Source: an uncultured Rhodoferax sp.
GTDB taxonomy: Bacteria; Pseudomonadota; Gammaproteobacteria; Burkholderiales; Burkholderiaceae_C
Direction of reading: 5' to 3'
DNA length: 64,000 bases
Assembly: GCF_946221635.1 (NCBI RefSeq)
Contig: NZ_CAMIHB010000001.1
Coordinates: forward strand, 62,001-126,000
A model generated the notes under the pieces. The model searched no databases, had not been told where the DNA came from, and saw only the letters and a list, made by a program, of their open reading frames with translations. Below are positions 35,496 through 42,930 of the stretch, one piece after another (positions within the stretch are counted from its first letter, which is position 1; each line of letters opens with the position of its first letter). Both the position numbers and the translations under genes were made by a program.

Positions 35496-35501
<6 letters not shown>

Positions 35502-35549
35502 GGCACTAGCCCCCGTATTCATTGCGCAAGAAGCTCCTGTTTTTATAGC
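35496..35549 (-). repeat. Dispersed repeat, copy 7 (overlaps kinase stop)
   Basis: The minus strand reads GCTATAAAAACAGGAGCTTC, then TTGCGCAATGAATACGGGGG and CTAGTGCCCTATTT. Its last bases supply the Lys codon and TAG stop of the PP2C-kinase gene. The rest of the 196-bp gap to 35697 shows only the upstream region of the small ORF. Confidence 0.75.
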
Positions 35550-35697
35550 AATTAAATGCCTGCGGCGCGCTGGGCCGGGTGGGCCGCTGTGGAGAGAAAC
35601 CCACACTGCCGCGGCGCCCTCACCTTTTTTTGCGCCCTGTCACGGCAGGCCTGCGCGGGCTTGCTACGATGGTCCCATCACTGCGAAGGAAGGGCCC

Positions 35698-35871
35698 ATG
35701 AGAAAAGTTCGGCAGCCTGTGAAACCCGCAACCCCTCAGATCCCGGCACGCCAGCCGCGTCTGACCTCGTTCCAGCGCGAGCTGCAGCGGCACATGCAGT
35801 GCAGCGCGCAGAACGCGGCCTGGTTTGATGTGCTGCTGAGCCGGGAAAGCCCTTCCAAACTCGACCACTGA
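35698..35871 (+). CDS. Small hypothetical protein, 57 residues
   Basis: Starts at ATG 35698 with a good GAAGGAAGG site 4-5 nt upstream, which is the main reason for calling it. Composition is basic and Pro/Gln-rich (MRKVRQPVKPATPQIPARQP), with a central amphipathic stretch LTSFQRELQRHMQCSAQNAA. No membrane segment or recognised domain. It lies between the kinase-phosphatase and the YigZ gene on the same strand, 41 bp before the latter. Confidence 0.55.
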   Translation: MRKVRQPVKPATPQIPARQPRLTSFQRELQRHMQCSAQNAAWFDVLLSRESPSKLDH

Positions 35872-35912
35872 GTTCTTCACCCGGTGGGGTGCGCGGTGAC
35901 ACACTCCGCACC

Positions 35913-36503
35913 ATGCCGCTTTCCATTGCATCCGCCTGCAGCAGCGAGCTGCTGATCCGCAAGAGCCGTTTTATCGGCTGTGTGCAGCCCGTGGCCGACC
36001 GCCAGGCGGCACAGGCCATCGTTGCGCAGTTGCGTGCGCAGCACCCTGGTGCGGCCCACGTTTGCTGGGCGCTGCTGGCGGGTGGTCAGTCGGCCGCGGT
36101 GGACGATGGCGAACCCGGTGGCACCGCAGGACGCCCCATGCTCGACGTGCTGCGCCACCAGGATCTGGAGGGCGTGCTGGCCACGGTGGTGCGTTACTAC
36201 GGCGGCGTGAAGCTGGGCGCGGGTGGCCTCGTGCGTGCCTACACCGACAGCGTGGCCCAGGCCCTGCTGGGGGCGCAGAAGATTCCCATCGTGCGGCAGA
36301 TAGCGTTGCGGTGCGTACTGCCCTATGCCTTGGAAGGGTTGGTGCGCCGCGAGCTGGAGCTGGCGCGGGCTACGTTGGGCGAGGTGCAGCACGGCACGCT
36401 GGTGGAGATGGCCTTGGTGGTAGCTGAGCCCGACGCAGCGGGCCTGCGCGCCCGGCTTGGAGAAGCCGGGCATGGGCAGATTGTCTGGATCGACCCGGAT
36501 TGA
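35913..36503 (+). CDS. yigZ: YigZ/IMPACT family protein
   Basis: 196 residues from ATG 35913. The UPF0029/IMPACT N-terminal domain is recognised by KSRFIGCVQPV, the signature DGEPGGTAGRPML and the following VVRYYGGVKLGAGGLVRAY; a DUF1949-type C-terminal domain follows. Bacterial homologues are linked to translation but the reaction is unknown. Convergent with the narK-like gene, whose stop is 13 bp away. Not obviously part of the nitrate pathway. Confidence 0.9.
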   Translation: MPLSIASACSSELLIRKSRFIGCVQPVADRQAAQAIVAQLRAQHPGAAHVCWALLAGGQSAAVDDGEPGGTAGRPMLDVLRHQDLEGVLATVVRYYGGVKLGAGGLVRAYTDSVAQALLGAQKIPIVRQIALRCVLPYALEGLVRRELELARATLGEVQHGTLVEMALVVAEPDAAGLRARLGEAGHGQIVWIDPD

Positions 36504-36516
36504 ATCAGCGCGAGGC

Positions 36517-37731
36517 TCATGCGCTGCGCGCACGACCTCCCTTTTCCGCCCAGGTGCGCGTCCAGCGGACTTGCATGGCGCGCATCACAAGCAGCATCAG
36601 CAGCGAGAAGACCGCCAGGATGATGAAGCCGGACAGGAAGCTGCCGGTCTGTTGTTTGGATTGACCCATCAGGGCCGGGATGGTGCCGCCGCCCAGGGCA
36701 CCGATCTCGCCGATCATGGAGCCGGCCACCGCGGTGGAGGTGGGCCAACGCAGTGGCACCAACTGGAACAGCGCGCCGTTGCCCGCGCCCAGGGCCGCAA
36801 AGCAGACGATGAGCAACAGCGTGGTCATGGCCAGTGAGCCCGAGGACAGCCCTACGCCGATCAGCGCCAGCGCGACCACCACCAGCACCACCGTCAGCGT
36901 GTTGACGCCGCCCCAGTGGTCGGAAATCCAGCCACCGGCGACGCGCACCACGGCCCCCATCAGCGCGGCCAACATGGTCAGTTGCCCGGCCTGCACCTTG
37001 CTCACGCCAAACTGGTCGTAGTAGTAGGTGGGCAGGAAGGTGACGATGCCGATAAAGCCGCCGAAGGTCACGACATAGATCAGGCTGAACACCCAACCGT
37101 CACTCTCCAGCAGGCAGGCCAGGTGGTCGCGCAGGCTGGCGTGTGTATCGCGGTCCGGCGGTTCCTTGGCCAGGAACAGCACCACGGCCATGGGCACCAG
37201 CGAGGCCAGGGCGGCAAAGCCGTACACCGTTTGCCAGCCGTAGGCCTGCGCCAGCGGCGGGGCCAGCAAGGCGGCCAGTGCGGTGCCTGCGTTGCCGGCC
37301 CCCACCAGGCCCATGGCGAGGCCCTTGTACTTGGGCGGGTACCAGCCGGAGCCCAGTGACATGGCCACGCCAAAGCTGGCGCCGGCCACGCCCAACAACA
37401 GGGCCATCTTCAGCAGGTCGTCATAGGTGTGCACAAAGAAGTAGCCGAAGGCCATGGTGAAGGTGATCAGGGTCAGCTCCACCAGCGTTGCGGTCTTGCG
37501 CCCCACGTACTGGGCCAGCAGGCCCAGGGGGAAACGCATGATGGCGCCCGCCACGATGGGGATGGACAGCAAGAGCCCTTTTTGCGCGGCCGTCAGCTGG
37601 AACTGCTCACTGATGAAGGGCGCCATGGCCCCGTTCATGACCCAGATGACGAACGAGAACATCAGGTAGAAAAACGCGGCGAACAAGGTCGGGGTGTGTC
37701 CGCTCTTCAAAAATTGACGAAATCCGGCCAT
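36517..37731 (-). CDS. narK: NarK-type nitrate/nitrite MFS transporter
   Basis: 404 residues from ATG 37731, about twelve hydrophobic segments. Nitrate-signature blocks of the NNP family are visible: GVAMSLGSGWYPPKYKGLAMGLVGAGNAGTA spans the first signature and GAGNGALFQLVP the second. Moves nitrate or nitrite across the inner membrane, parallel to the NrtABD ABC importer downstream on the same strand. A sigma-54-like promoter and a hexaloop hairpin lie upstream. Confidence 0.93.
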   Translation of the reverse strand: MAGFRQFLKSGHTPTLFAAFFYLMFSFVIWVMNGAMAPFISEQFQLTAAQKGLLLSIPIVAGAIMRFPLGLLAQYVGRKTATLVELTLITFTMAFGYFFVHTYDDLLKMALLLGVAGASFGVAMSLGSGWYPPKYKGLAMGLVGAGNAGTALAALLAPPLAQAYGWQTVYGFAALASLVPMAVVLFLAKEPPDRDTHASLRDHLACLLESDGWVFSLIYVVTFGGFIGIVTFLPTYYYDQFGVSKVQAGQLTMLAALMGAVVRVAGGWISDHWGGVNTLTVVLVVVALALIGVGLSSGSLAMTTLLLIVCFAALGAGNGALFQLVPLRWPTSTAVAGSMIGEIGALGGGTIPALMGQSKQQTGSFLSGFIILAVFSLLMLLVMRAMQVRWTRTWAEKGGRARSA

Positions 37732-37860
37732 AAGTGGGCTCCGTGGAGAGGCTGTGGGGAGGGAGGGGGCGTGCGGAAGAGACTGCTGCCGTTCAGGCAC
37801 CAGATACCGGATGCGAGTTGCCACTACCAGAATGGCATGCATTCCACCGCAAGACTGCTA

Positions 37861-37874
37861 GACCTTCGTTGGTC
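37861..37874 (-). promoter_or_regulatory. ANTAR-type hexaloop hairpin in narK leader
   Basis: GACC-AACGAA-GGTC with A at loop position 1 and G at position 4, starting about 2 nt from the predicted transcription start, as in the nirB and nrtA leaders. A second hexaloop hairpin and a terminator were not convincingly found. Confidence 0.5.
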
Positions 37875-37886
37875 GTGCCTTCATAC

Positions 37887-37904
37887 ATGCACGATCTGTG
37901 CCTG
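37887..37904 (-). promoter_or_regulatory. Sigma-54-like promoter of narK
   Basis: The minus strand reads AGGCAC-AGATC-GTGCAT, one mismatch in each half from TGGCAC-N5-TTGC. It resembles the nirB promoter (TGGCACAGCTCTTGCAT) base for base elsewhere. Confidence 0.5.
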
Positions 37905-37925
37905 ATTTCTGTGCGACCCGCGCAC

Positions 37926-37954
37926 AAAAAAAGGGCGCCCCGGAGGGCGCCCTT
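37926..37954 (-). terminator. Rho-independent terminator of nrtABD
   Basis: AAGGGCGCCC pairs with GGGCGCCCTT around a 4-nt loop, followed on the minus strand by seven T. It lies 25 bp after the nrtD stop. Confidence 0.92.
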
Positions 37955-37979
37955 GGTAGCGAACGCGCGGTACGCCTGC

Positions 37980-38819
37980 CTAAGCGGCCTTTTCGACGTG
38001 GCCCTGGCGGGTGTACAGAAAGTCGATCACGGCCTTGCGGTAGTGCAGGTACTGCGGGCTGTCGGCCAGCGCCACGCGGTTGCGCGGGCGCGGCAGGTCC
38101 ACGCTGAGCACTTCGCCAATGGTGGCGGCCGGGCCGTTGGTCATCATCACGATCTTGTCGGACAGCAGCACGGCCTCGTCGACATCGTGCGTCACCATGA
38201 CCACGGTGGCCTGGGTCTTGGCCACGATATCGAGCAGCTCGTCCTGCAGCTTGGCGCGGGTCAGCGCATCGAGCGCGCCAAAGGGCTCATCCATCAGCAG
38301 CACCTTGGGCTCCATGGCCAGTGCACGGGCAATGCCCACGCGCTGCTTCATCCCGCCGCTGATCTCGCCGGGGCGTTTCTGGGCCGCCGCAGTGAGGCCC
38401 ACGAGGGCCAGGGCGGCTTCGGTGCGCTCCTTGAGCTGGGTTTTGTTTTCCGACGGTGCGCCTGTGCTCTTGGCGCCCGCGCCGAACACGCGCTCCACGC
38501 CCAGGTAGATGTTTTCGAAGCAGGTCAGCCAGGGCAGCAGCGAGTGGTTCTGGAACACCACCGCACGCTCGGGGCCGGGGCCGGCGATCTCGCGGTTGGC
38601 GCAGATCAGCGAACCGGCCGTGGGCGTGGTGAGCCCGGCAATCAGGTTCAGCAGCGTGGACTTGCCGCAGCCGCTGTGGCCGATGAGGGCCACGAACTCG
38701 CCCTTGGCGACCGTGAGGTTGATGTCGCGCAGCGCGGGGAACAGGCCCTTCTTGGTCTTGAAGGTCTGGGCTACGCCCTGGATTTCGATGTACTTGGGGT
38801 TGGCAGATACCGTACTCAT
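37980..38819 (-). CDS. nrtD: Nitrate ABC transporter ATP-binding protein
   Basis: 279 residues. ABC ATPase energising nitrate uptake with NrtA and NrtB. Walker A GHSGCGKST, signature ISGGMKQRVGIARAL, Walker B VLLMDEPFGALDALTR and switch VVMVTHDVDEA. A Lys/Ala-rich insertion (VFGAGAKSTGAPSENK) lies between the Q-loop and signature. It lacks the NrtA-like domain fused to NrtC of cyanobacteria. The start overlaps the nrtB stop by 4 bp. Confidence 0.95.
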   Translation of the reverse strand: MSTVSANPKYIEIQGVAQTFKTKKGLFPALRDINLTVAKGEFVALIGHSGCGKSTLLNLIAGLTTPTAGSLICANREIAGPGPERAVVFQNHSLLPWLTCFENIYLGVERVFGAGAKSTGAPSENKTQLKERTEAALALVGLTAAAQKRPGEISGGMKQRVGIARALAMEPKVLLMDEPFGALDALTRAKLQDELLDIVAKTQATVVMVTHDVDEAVLLSDKIVMMTNGPAATIGEVLSVDLPRPRNRVALADSPQYLHYRKAVIDFLYTRQGHVEKAA

Positions 38820-39748
38820 GACTTCACCTCTTCAAACGTAAATGCCGTGGCGAGTTTGATCAGGGCCATCTCCAGCAACAGGCCCACGATGCCGATGACG
38901 AAGATCGCGATGATGATGTTCTTGACGTTCAGGTTGTTCCACTCGTCCCACACCCAGAAGCCGATGCCCACGCCGCCGGTCAGCATCTCGGCCGCCACGA
39001 TCACCAGCCAGGCCGTGCCCACGGCCAGGCGCACGCCGGTCAGCATGTAGGGCAGTACCGAGGGGAAGAGGATCTTGGTCACGATCTTCCATTCGCTGAG
39101 GTTCAGCACGCGGGCCACGTTCATGTAGTCCTGCGGCACGCGTTGCACCCCCACGGCCGTGTTGATGACCATGGGCCAGATCGAGCAGATGAAGATGGTC
39201 CAGATGGCGGCCGGGTTGGCGCCCTTGAACACCAGCAGGCCGATGGGCAGCCAGGCCAGCGGCGACACGGGGCGCAGCAGGCTGATGAGCGGGTTGAACA
39301 TGCGGCTCAGGAACTCGAAGCGGCCGATCATGAACCCCAGGGGGATACCGACCACCGCGGCCAGGCCAAAGCCCAGGCCCACGCGCTGCAGCGAATTCAG
39401 CACGTTCCAGCCCACGCCCTGGTCGTTGGGACCCTTGCGGTAGAAGGGGTCGCTGAACAGCGTGACGGCCTGCTTCCAGGTCTCCAGCGGGCCGGGAATG
39501 CTGGCGCCGGTGCCGTAGCTCACCAGGGCCCAGATGCCGATGAGCAGTGCGATGCCGCACAGCGGCGGCACCACCTGCAGCAGCAGGCCGCGCCAGTCAA
39601 AGCCCGGCGCACTGGTGGCCGGAGCCGCCGGTGTTTTGGTGGGTTTTTGGGTTGTAGCCCGCGCAGAATCTGCGCTGACAGCTTCCTTTTTGATAGCAGA
39701 CCCTTCGGCCGCAGCGGCCAGGGGAGAATGGAAAACGGCGCTCACCAT
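38816..39748 (-). CDS. nrtB: Nitrate ABC transporter permease
   Basis: 310 residues, inner-membrane permease with about six hydrophobic segments and the EAA-type loop EWKIVTKILFPSVLPYM. It is preceded by an excellent TAGGAGG site. The first 50 residues are an Ala/Lys/Thr-rich cytoplasmic extension; about residues 17-34 (SAIKKEAVSADSARATTQ) are encoded by a dispersed repeat. Coupled to nrtD by a 4-bp overlap; nrtA lies 29 bp upstream. Confidence 0.95.
   Translation of the reverse strand: MVSAVFHSPLAAAAEGSAIKKEAVSADSARATTQKPTKTPAAPATSAPGFDWRGLLLQVVPPLCGIALLIGIWALVSYGTGASIPGPLETWKQAVTLFSDPFYRKGPNDQGVGWNVLNSLQRVGLGFGLAAVVGIPLGFMIGRFEFLSRMFNPLISLLRPVSPLAWLPIGLLVFKGANPAAIWTIFICSIWPMVINTAVGVQRVPQDYMNVARVLNLSEWKIVTKILFPSVLPYMLTGVRLAVGTAWLVIVAAEMLTGGVGIGFWVWDEWNNLNVKNIIIAIFVIGIVGLLLEMALIKLATAFTFEEVKS
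39645..39698 (-). repeat. Dispersed repeat, copy 8 (nrtB N-terminus)
   Basis: The minus strand reads GCTATCAAAAAGGAAGCTGT, then CAGCGCAGATTCTGCGCGGG and CTACAACCCAAAAA. In frame within the nrtB N-terminal extension. Confidence 0.7.
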
Positions 39749-39777
39749 GGTGACCTCCTAGTGGGTGGTGCGGGAAC

Positions 39778-41022
39778 TCAGGCCTTGACCTTGAAGCTGT
39801 CGGCGTACTTCTTGGGATCCTTGCCATCCCAGACCACGCCGTCCATGAGCTTGCTGCTGCGCATGTCGCTCTTGGGCACGGGGGTCTTGCTGGCGGTGGC
39901 CGCCTGCTTGTAGATGTCGATCTGGTTGATCTGCTTGGCCACGGCCAGGTAGTCCGGGTGGTCCTTGATCAGGCCCCAGCGCTTGTGCTGGGTCAGGAAC
40001 CACATGCCGTCGGAGAGGTAGGGGAAGTTCACCGCGCCGTCGTTGTAGAACTTCATGAAGTTCGGGTCGTCCCAGGTCTTGCCCAGGCCGTTCTGGTAGC
40101 GGCCCAGGATACGCTGGTTGATCGCGTCCACGCTGGTGTTCACATAGGCCTTGTCGGCAATGGTCTCGGCCATCTTGTTCTTGTTGGACAGGCCGGAGTC
40201 GATCCAACGGCCCGCCTCCAGGATGGCGGCGGTCACGGCGCGTGCCGTGTTGGGGTACTTCTTGACGAAGTCGCCCGTGGTGCCCAGCACCTTTTCGGGG
40301 TGGTCCTTCCAGATGTCCTGGGTCGTGGTGGCCGTGACGCCGATGCCGTCGATGATGGCGCGGTGGTTCCAGGGTTCGCCCACGCAGAAGCCGTCCATAT
40401 TGCCCACGCGCATGTTGGCCACCATCTGGGGCGGGGGCACGGTGATGACCTTGGCGTCGCTCATGGGGTTGATGCCATTGGCCGCGAGCCAGTAGTACAG
40501 CCACATGGCGTGGGTGCCGGTGGGGAAGGTCTGCGCAAAGGTGTATTCGCGCTTTTCGCTGCCCATGAGCTTGGCCAGGCCGGCACCGTCCACGGCGCCC
40601 TTGTCGGCCAGCTTCTTCGACAGCGTGATGGCCTGGCCGTTGTTGTTGAGCGTGGCCAGCACGGCCATGTCCTTCTTGGGGCCGCCCACGCCCAGGTGCA
40701 CGCCATACACCAGGCCGTAGAGCACGTGGGCAAAGTCCAGTTCGCCGTTGACCAGCTTGTCGCGCACGCCGGCCCAGCTCGCTTCCTTGCTGGGGATGAT
40801 CTTCACGCCGTACTTCTCGTCGATGCCCAGCACCGAGGCCATGACCACGCTGGCGCAGTCGGTCAGCGGGATGAAGCCGATCTTGACTTCCTTCTTCTCG
40901 GGCGCGTCCGAGCCGGCGGCGTAGACCGCGGCGCGCAAGGCGGGGTTGATGCCCACCGCGCCCACGGCGGCGGTTTGCAGGACAGCGCGGCGGCTGAGTT
41001 TGGCTTTCAGAAGATCTGTCAT
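39778..41022 (-). CDS. nrtA: Nitrate ABC transporter substrate-binding protein
   Basis: 414 residues from ATG 41022. CmpA/NrtA family; binds nitrate in the periplasm for NrtB. The N-terminus KLSRRAVLQTAAVGAVG is a Tat-type signal with twin Arg. Ligand-site blocks KIGFIPLTDCASVV, GFCVGEPWNHRAI and WLAANGINP are visible. The export signal argues against this being the cytoplasmic sensor NasS, which is related in sequence. First gene of nrtABD; its leader has a sigma-54 promoter, hexaloop hairpins and a strong terminator. Confidence 0.95.
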   Translation of the reverse strand: MTDLLKAKLSRRAVLQTAAVGAVGINPALRAAVYAAGSDAPEKKEVKIGFIPLTDCASVVMASVLGIDEKYGVKIIPSKEASWAGVRDKLVNGELDFAHVLYGLVYGVHLGVGGPKKDMAVLATLNNNGQAITLSKKLADKGAVDGAGLAKLMGSEKREYTFAQTFPTGTHAMWLYYWLAANGINPMSDAKVITVPPPQMVANMRVGNMDGFCVGEPWNHRAIIDGIGVTATTTQDIWKDHPEKVLGTTGDFVKKYPNTARAVTAAILEAGRWIDSGLSNKNKMAETIADKAYVNTSVDAINQRILGRYQNGLGKTWDDPNFMKFYNDGAVNFPYLSDGMWFLTQHKRWGLIKDHPDYLAVAKQINQIDIYKQAATASKTPVPKSDMRSSKLMDGVVWDGKDPKKYADSFKVKA

Positions 41023-41045
41023 CACACGGGCTCCACAGGTTGCAA

Positions 41046-41117
41046 AACAAAAAACAAAAAAGGCGTCCGCACCGGGAAGATTGCGCATCAAGCGAATCAA
41101 CCGGTGGGGACGCCTTT
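41046..41117 (-). terminator. Leader terminator upstream of nrtA
   Basis: On the minus strand AAAGGCGTCC-C-CACCGG pairs with CCGGTG-C-GGACGCCTTT (one mismatch) around a 25-nt loop, followed by TTTTTTGTTTTTTG. It lies inside the nrtA leader 23 bp before the start codon, so it must be suppressed for expression. This is the expected target of antitermination. Confidence 0.88.
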
Positions 41118-41127
41118 GTCCTGTGGC

Positions 41128-41179
41128 ATGCCACATCACCCGCCGTTGGATGGGGTGGCATACCTGACCTTTGTTGGTC
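41128..41179 (-). promoter_or_regulatory. ANTAR-type hairpin pair in nrtA leader
   Basis: First hairpin (41166-41179): GACC-AACAAA-GGTC. Second (41128-41161): a 7-bp outer stem ATGCCAC/GTGGCAT and a 5-bp inner stem closing hexaloop AACGGC. The second loop has A1 and G4; the first has A where G4 is expected. Four nt separate them, and the terminator begins 10 nt further on. Confidence 0.7.
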
Positions 41180-41192
41180 TCGCAGCAACTAA

Positions 41193-41210
41193 CGCAATGA
41201 GCGTGCCAAC
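41193..41210 (-). promoter_or_regulatory. Sigma-54 promoter of nrtABD
   Basis: The minus strand reads TTGGCAC-GCTCA-TTGCG, matching the -24/-12 consensus. The predicted start is near 41182, giving a leader of about 160 nt. The 365-bp gap 41023-41387 holds this promoter, its leader, a dispersed repeat and an NtrC-type site. Confidence 0.85.
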
Positions 41211-41228
41211 TTTTGCAAGCCGTGATTT

Positions 41229-41282
41229 GCTATGAATTAAGGAGCTGTCCGCGCATATTCCATGCGGGCAAGGCGCCTGTTT
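41229..41282 (+). repeat. Dispersed repeat, copy 9 (between NtrC site and promoter)
   Basis: GCTATGAATTAAGGAGCTGT, then CCGCGCATATTCCATGCGGG and CAAGGCGCC. It lies between the NtrC-type dyad and the nrtA sigma-54 promoter. Confidence 0.75.
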
Positions 41283-41301
41283 CCCTTGAATTCTGTGGCG
41301 G

Positions 41302-41318
41302 TGCACTGAATTTGTGCG
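41302..41318. promoter_or_regulatory. NtrC-type enhancer site
   Basis: TGCACTGAATTTGTGCG contains GCAC-N7-GTGC, the symmetric core of NtrC sites (TGCACY-N5-GGTGCA). It lies about 95-110 bp upstream of the nrtA -24/-12 promoter, a normal enhancer distance. Confidence 0.6.
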
Positions 41319-41387
41319 GTGCACCAAATTCGGGGGTGGTGCGCGTCGCCGTGCGGGCGCCTGGGGTGGCGGGCACCGTTGCGGCGC

Positions 41388-42035
41388 TCAGCCCAGCAGG
41401 TCCGCCACATCCAGCATGCGCTGGGCGACTTCCACGATCTTGAGGTTCTTGTCCATGGCGGTCTTGCGCAGCTTGGCGTAGGCGGCTTCCTCGCTGAGCT
41501 GCTGGCGCTGCATCAGCAGGGCCTTGGCGCGGTCGATGGTCTTGCGGTCCTGCAGCGCGGTGGAGAGCTCATGCAGCTCGTTGCGCGCATCGGCCAGCTC
41601 CCGGCGCAAGGCCTGGTCCTGCTGGAAGCGGGCCATGGCCACATCCAGAATGGGGCGGATGCGCTCCGTCTGCAAGCCCGCCACGATATAGGCCGACACC
41701 CCGGCCGCCACGGCAGCGCGCGCGTTGCCGGTGTCGCTGTCGTTGGTGAACATGACGATGGGACGGCGTTCATCGCGTGTGGCCATCACCACATGCTCCA
41801 GCGCATCGCGTGCGTCGCTTTCCGCGTCCACGATGATGAGGTCGGGTTGCAGCTGGGCCAGCCGTTCGGTCAGGTACACATCGGCAGGCAAGGAGGCCAC
41901 CAGATTGAAGCCGTTCTCCAGCAGGCCGATGCGCAGGCTGCGGGAACGTTCGGCCTGGCTCAGGGCGTGGGTGTCCTGCGGGTCGTCGACCTGCAGGTCA
42001 GAATTGATCACGACGATGCGGAGCGGCTCGGTCAT
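41388..42035 (-). CDS. nasT: ANTAR antiterminator NasT
   Basis: 215 residues from ATG 42035. N-terminal receiver-like domain (PLRIVVINSD, DLIIVDAESD, IVMFTNDSDTG) and C-terminal ANTAR domain (LQDRKTIDRAKALLMQR, AYAKLRKTAM). In characterised systems NasT binds dual-hexaloop leader RNA and is held inactive by NasS until nitrate or nitrite binds. No NasS gene is in this window. It lies just upstream of nrtABD, whose leader carries candidate target hairpins. Confidence 0.93.
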   Translation of the reverse strand: MTEPLRIVVINSDLQVDDPQDTHALSQAERSRSLRIGLLENGFNLVASLPADVYLTERLAQLQPDLIIVDAESDARDALEHVVMATRDERRPIVMFTNDSDTGNARAAVAAGVSAYIVAGLQTERIRPILDVAMARFQQDQALRRELADARNELHELSTALQDRKTIDRAKALLMQRQQLSEEAAYAKLRKTAMDKNLKIVEVAQRMLDVADLLG

Positions 42036-42098
42036 ACGGGGTCGGGGCATGCAAAAGTTGCGCCAATGCACATTCCGGGGCGGCGTTGTGCGGCTGTT

Positions 42099-42857
42099 TC
42101 AGGCGGTTTTGCGGCGCCAGTACTGGTAGCGCCACGCGGTCCGGAAGCCCGCGCGCCGGTACAGCGACAGGGCGGCCTGGTTGTCTTCTTCCACCTGCAG
42201 ATACATATGGGGCAGGCCGCGTTGCAGGGCTTCGCGGGCCAGGGCGGCCATGAGGTCGGTGGCCAGACCCCGGCCGCGTGCGTGCTGCACGGTGCGCAGC
42301 CCGTGCAGGCTGGCCCAGCCCTGGCTGTAGACCGCAGTGCCGGCGCTGAGCGCCTCGCCCTGTTGCACCACGCTGGCATACACCGTGTGCTGGCCGCGGC
42401 TCAGGGCCTGCTGGCGGTGGCGGCCATCCACCGGGTCAAAGCAGGGGGCGACGTAGACGCTGGCCCAGGCCGGCGTGGGGGCGGGTGTGCAACAGGCCGT
42501 GGGCTGGGCACAGAGCGCTGCCACATCGGCACTGTGCGCCAGCTGCACCAGCGTGGGCTGCGAGGGGGTGAAGCCCTGCTGGTACAGCGCTTCGTGCAGC
42601 GGGGCCAGGGCTGGCAGGTCGGCCAGGCGGAACACTGCGGGCAGTTCCTGCGCTGCATAGCGCGCCATGATGGGGGCCAGGTCCCCCACCGCCAGGCGCT
42701 GGTGGCGCAGAGGCACCGCACTGGTAGCGCGGCCTATGGTGGAGCGGTCAAAGGCCAGCAGCCAGCCGTCCAGCTGGGTGTGGGCCATGGGGGCCACGGC
42801 GTCGCAGGTATTGCGCTCCAGCCGTGCGACGGCGTCGTCATTCAAGGGCAGGTCCAT
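42099..42857 (-). CDS. GNAT family N-acetyltransferase
   Basis: 252 residues from ATG 42857 (ATG 42896 is an in-frame alternative). The C-terminal half has the acetyl-CoA site HARGRGLATDLMAAL (the R/Q-x-x-G-x-G/A type) and EEDNQAALSLYRRAGF, both classic GNAT motifs; the N-terminal half is diverged. Substrate unknown. Divergent from tsaD; it precedes nasT by 63 bp on the same strand but no functional link is apparent. Confidence 0.85.
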   Translation of the reverse strand: MDLPLNDDAVARLERNTCDAVAPMAHTQLDGWLLAFDRSTIGRATSAVPLRHQRLAVGDLAPIMARYAAQELPAVFRLADLPALAPLHEALYQQGFTPSQPTLVQLAHSADVAALCAQPTACCTPAPTPAWASVYVAPCFDPVDGRHRQQALSRGQHTVYASVVQQGEALSAGTAVYSQGWASLHGLRTVQHARGRGLATDLMAALAREALQRGLPHMYLQVEEDNQAALSLYRRAGFRTAWRYQYWRRKTA

Positions 42858-42930
42858 GCGGGCATTGTGCAGGACAGGCGGTCCTCGCAAGTCCATCCCC
42901 TACACTCGGCGGCCTGGAAGGAATCACGCA

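Noticed and set aside
39778..41022. nrtA as the cytoplasmic nitrate sensor NasS
   Set aside because: It carries a twin-arginine signal peptide and heads the ABC transporter operon, so it is the periplasmic binding protein.
41319..41342. Second GCAC...GTGC pair beside the NtrC site
   Set aside because: Spacing of 14 instead of 7 between half-sites; not an NtrC dyad.
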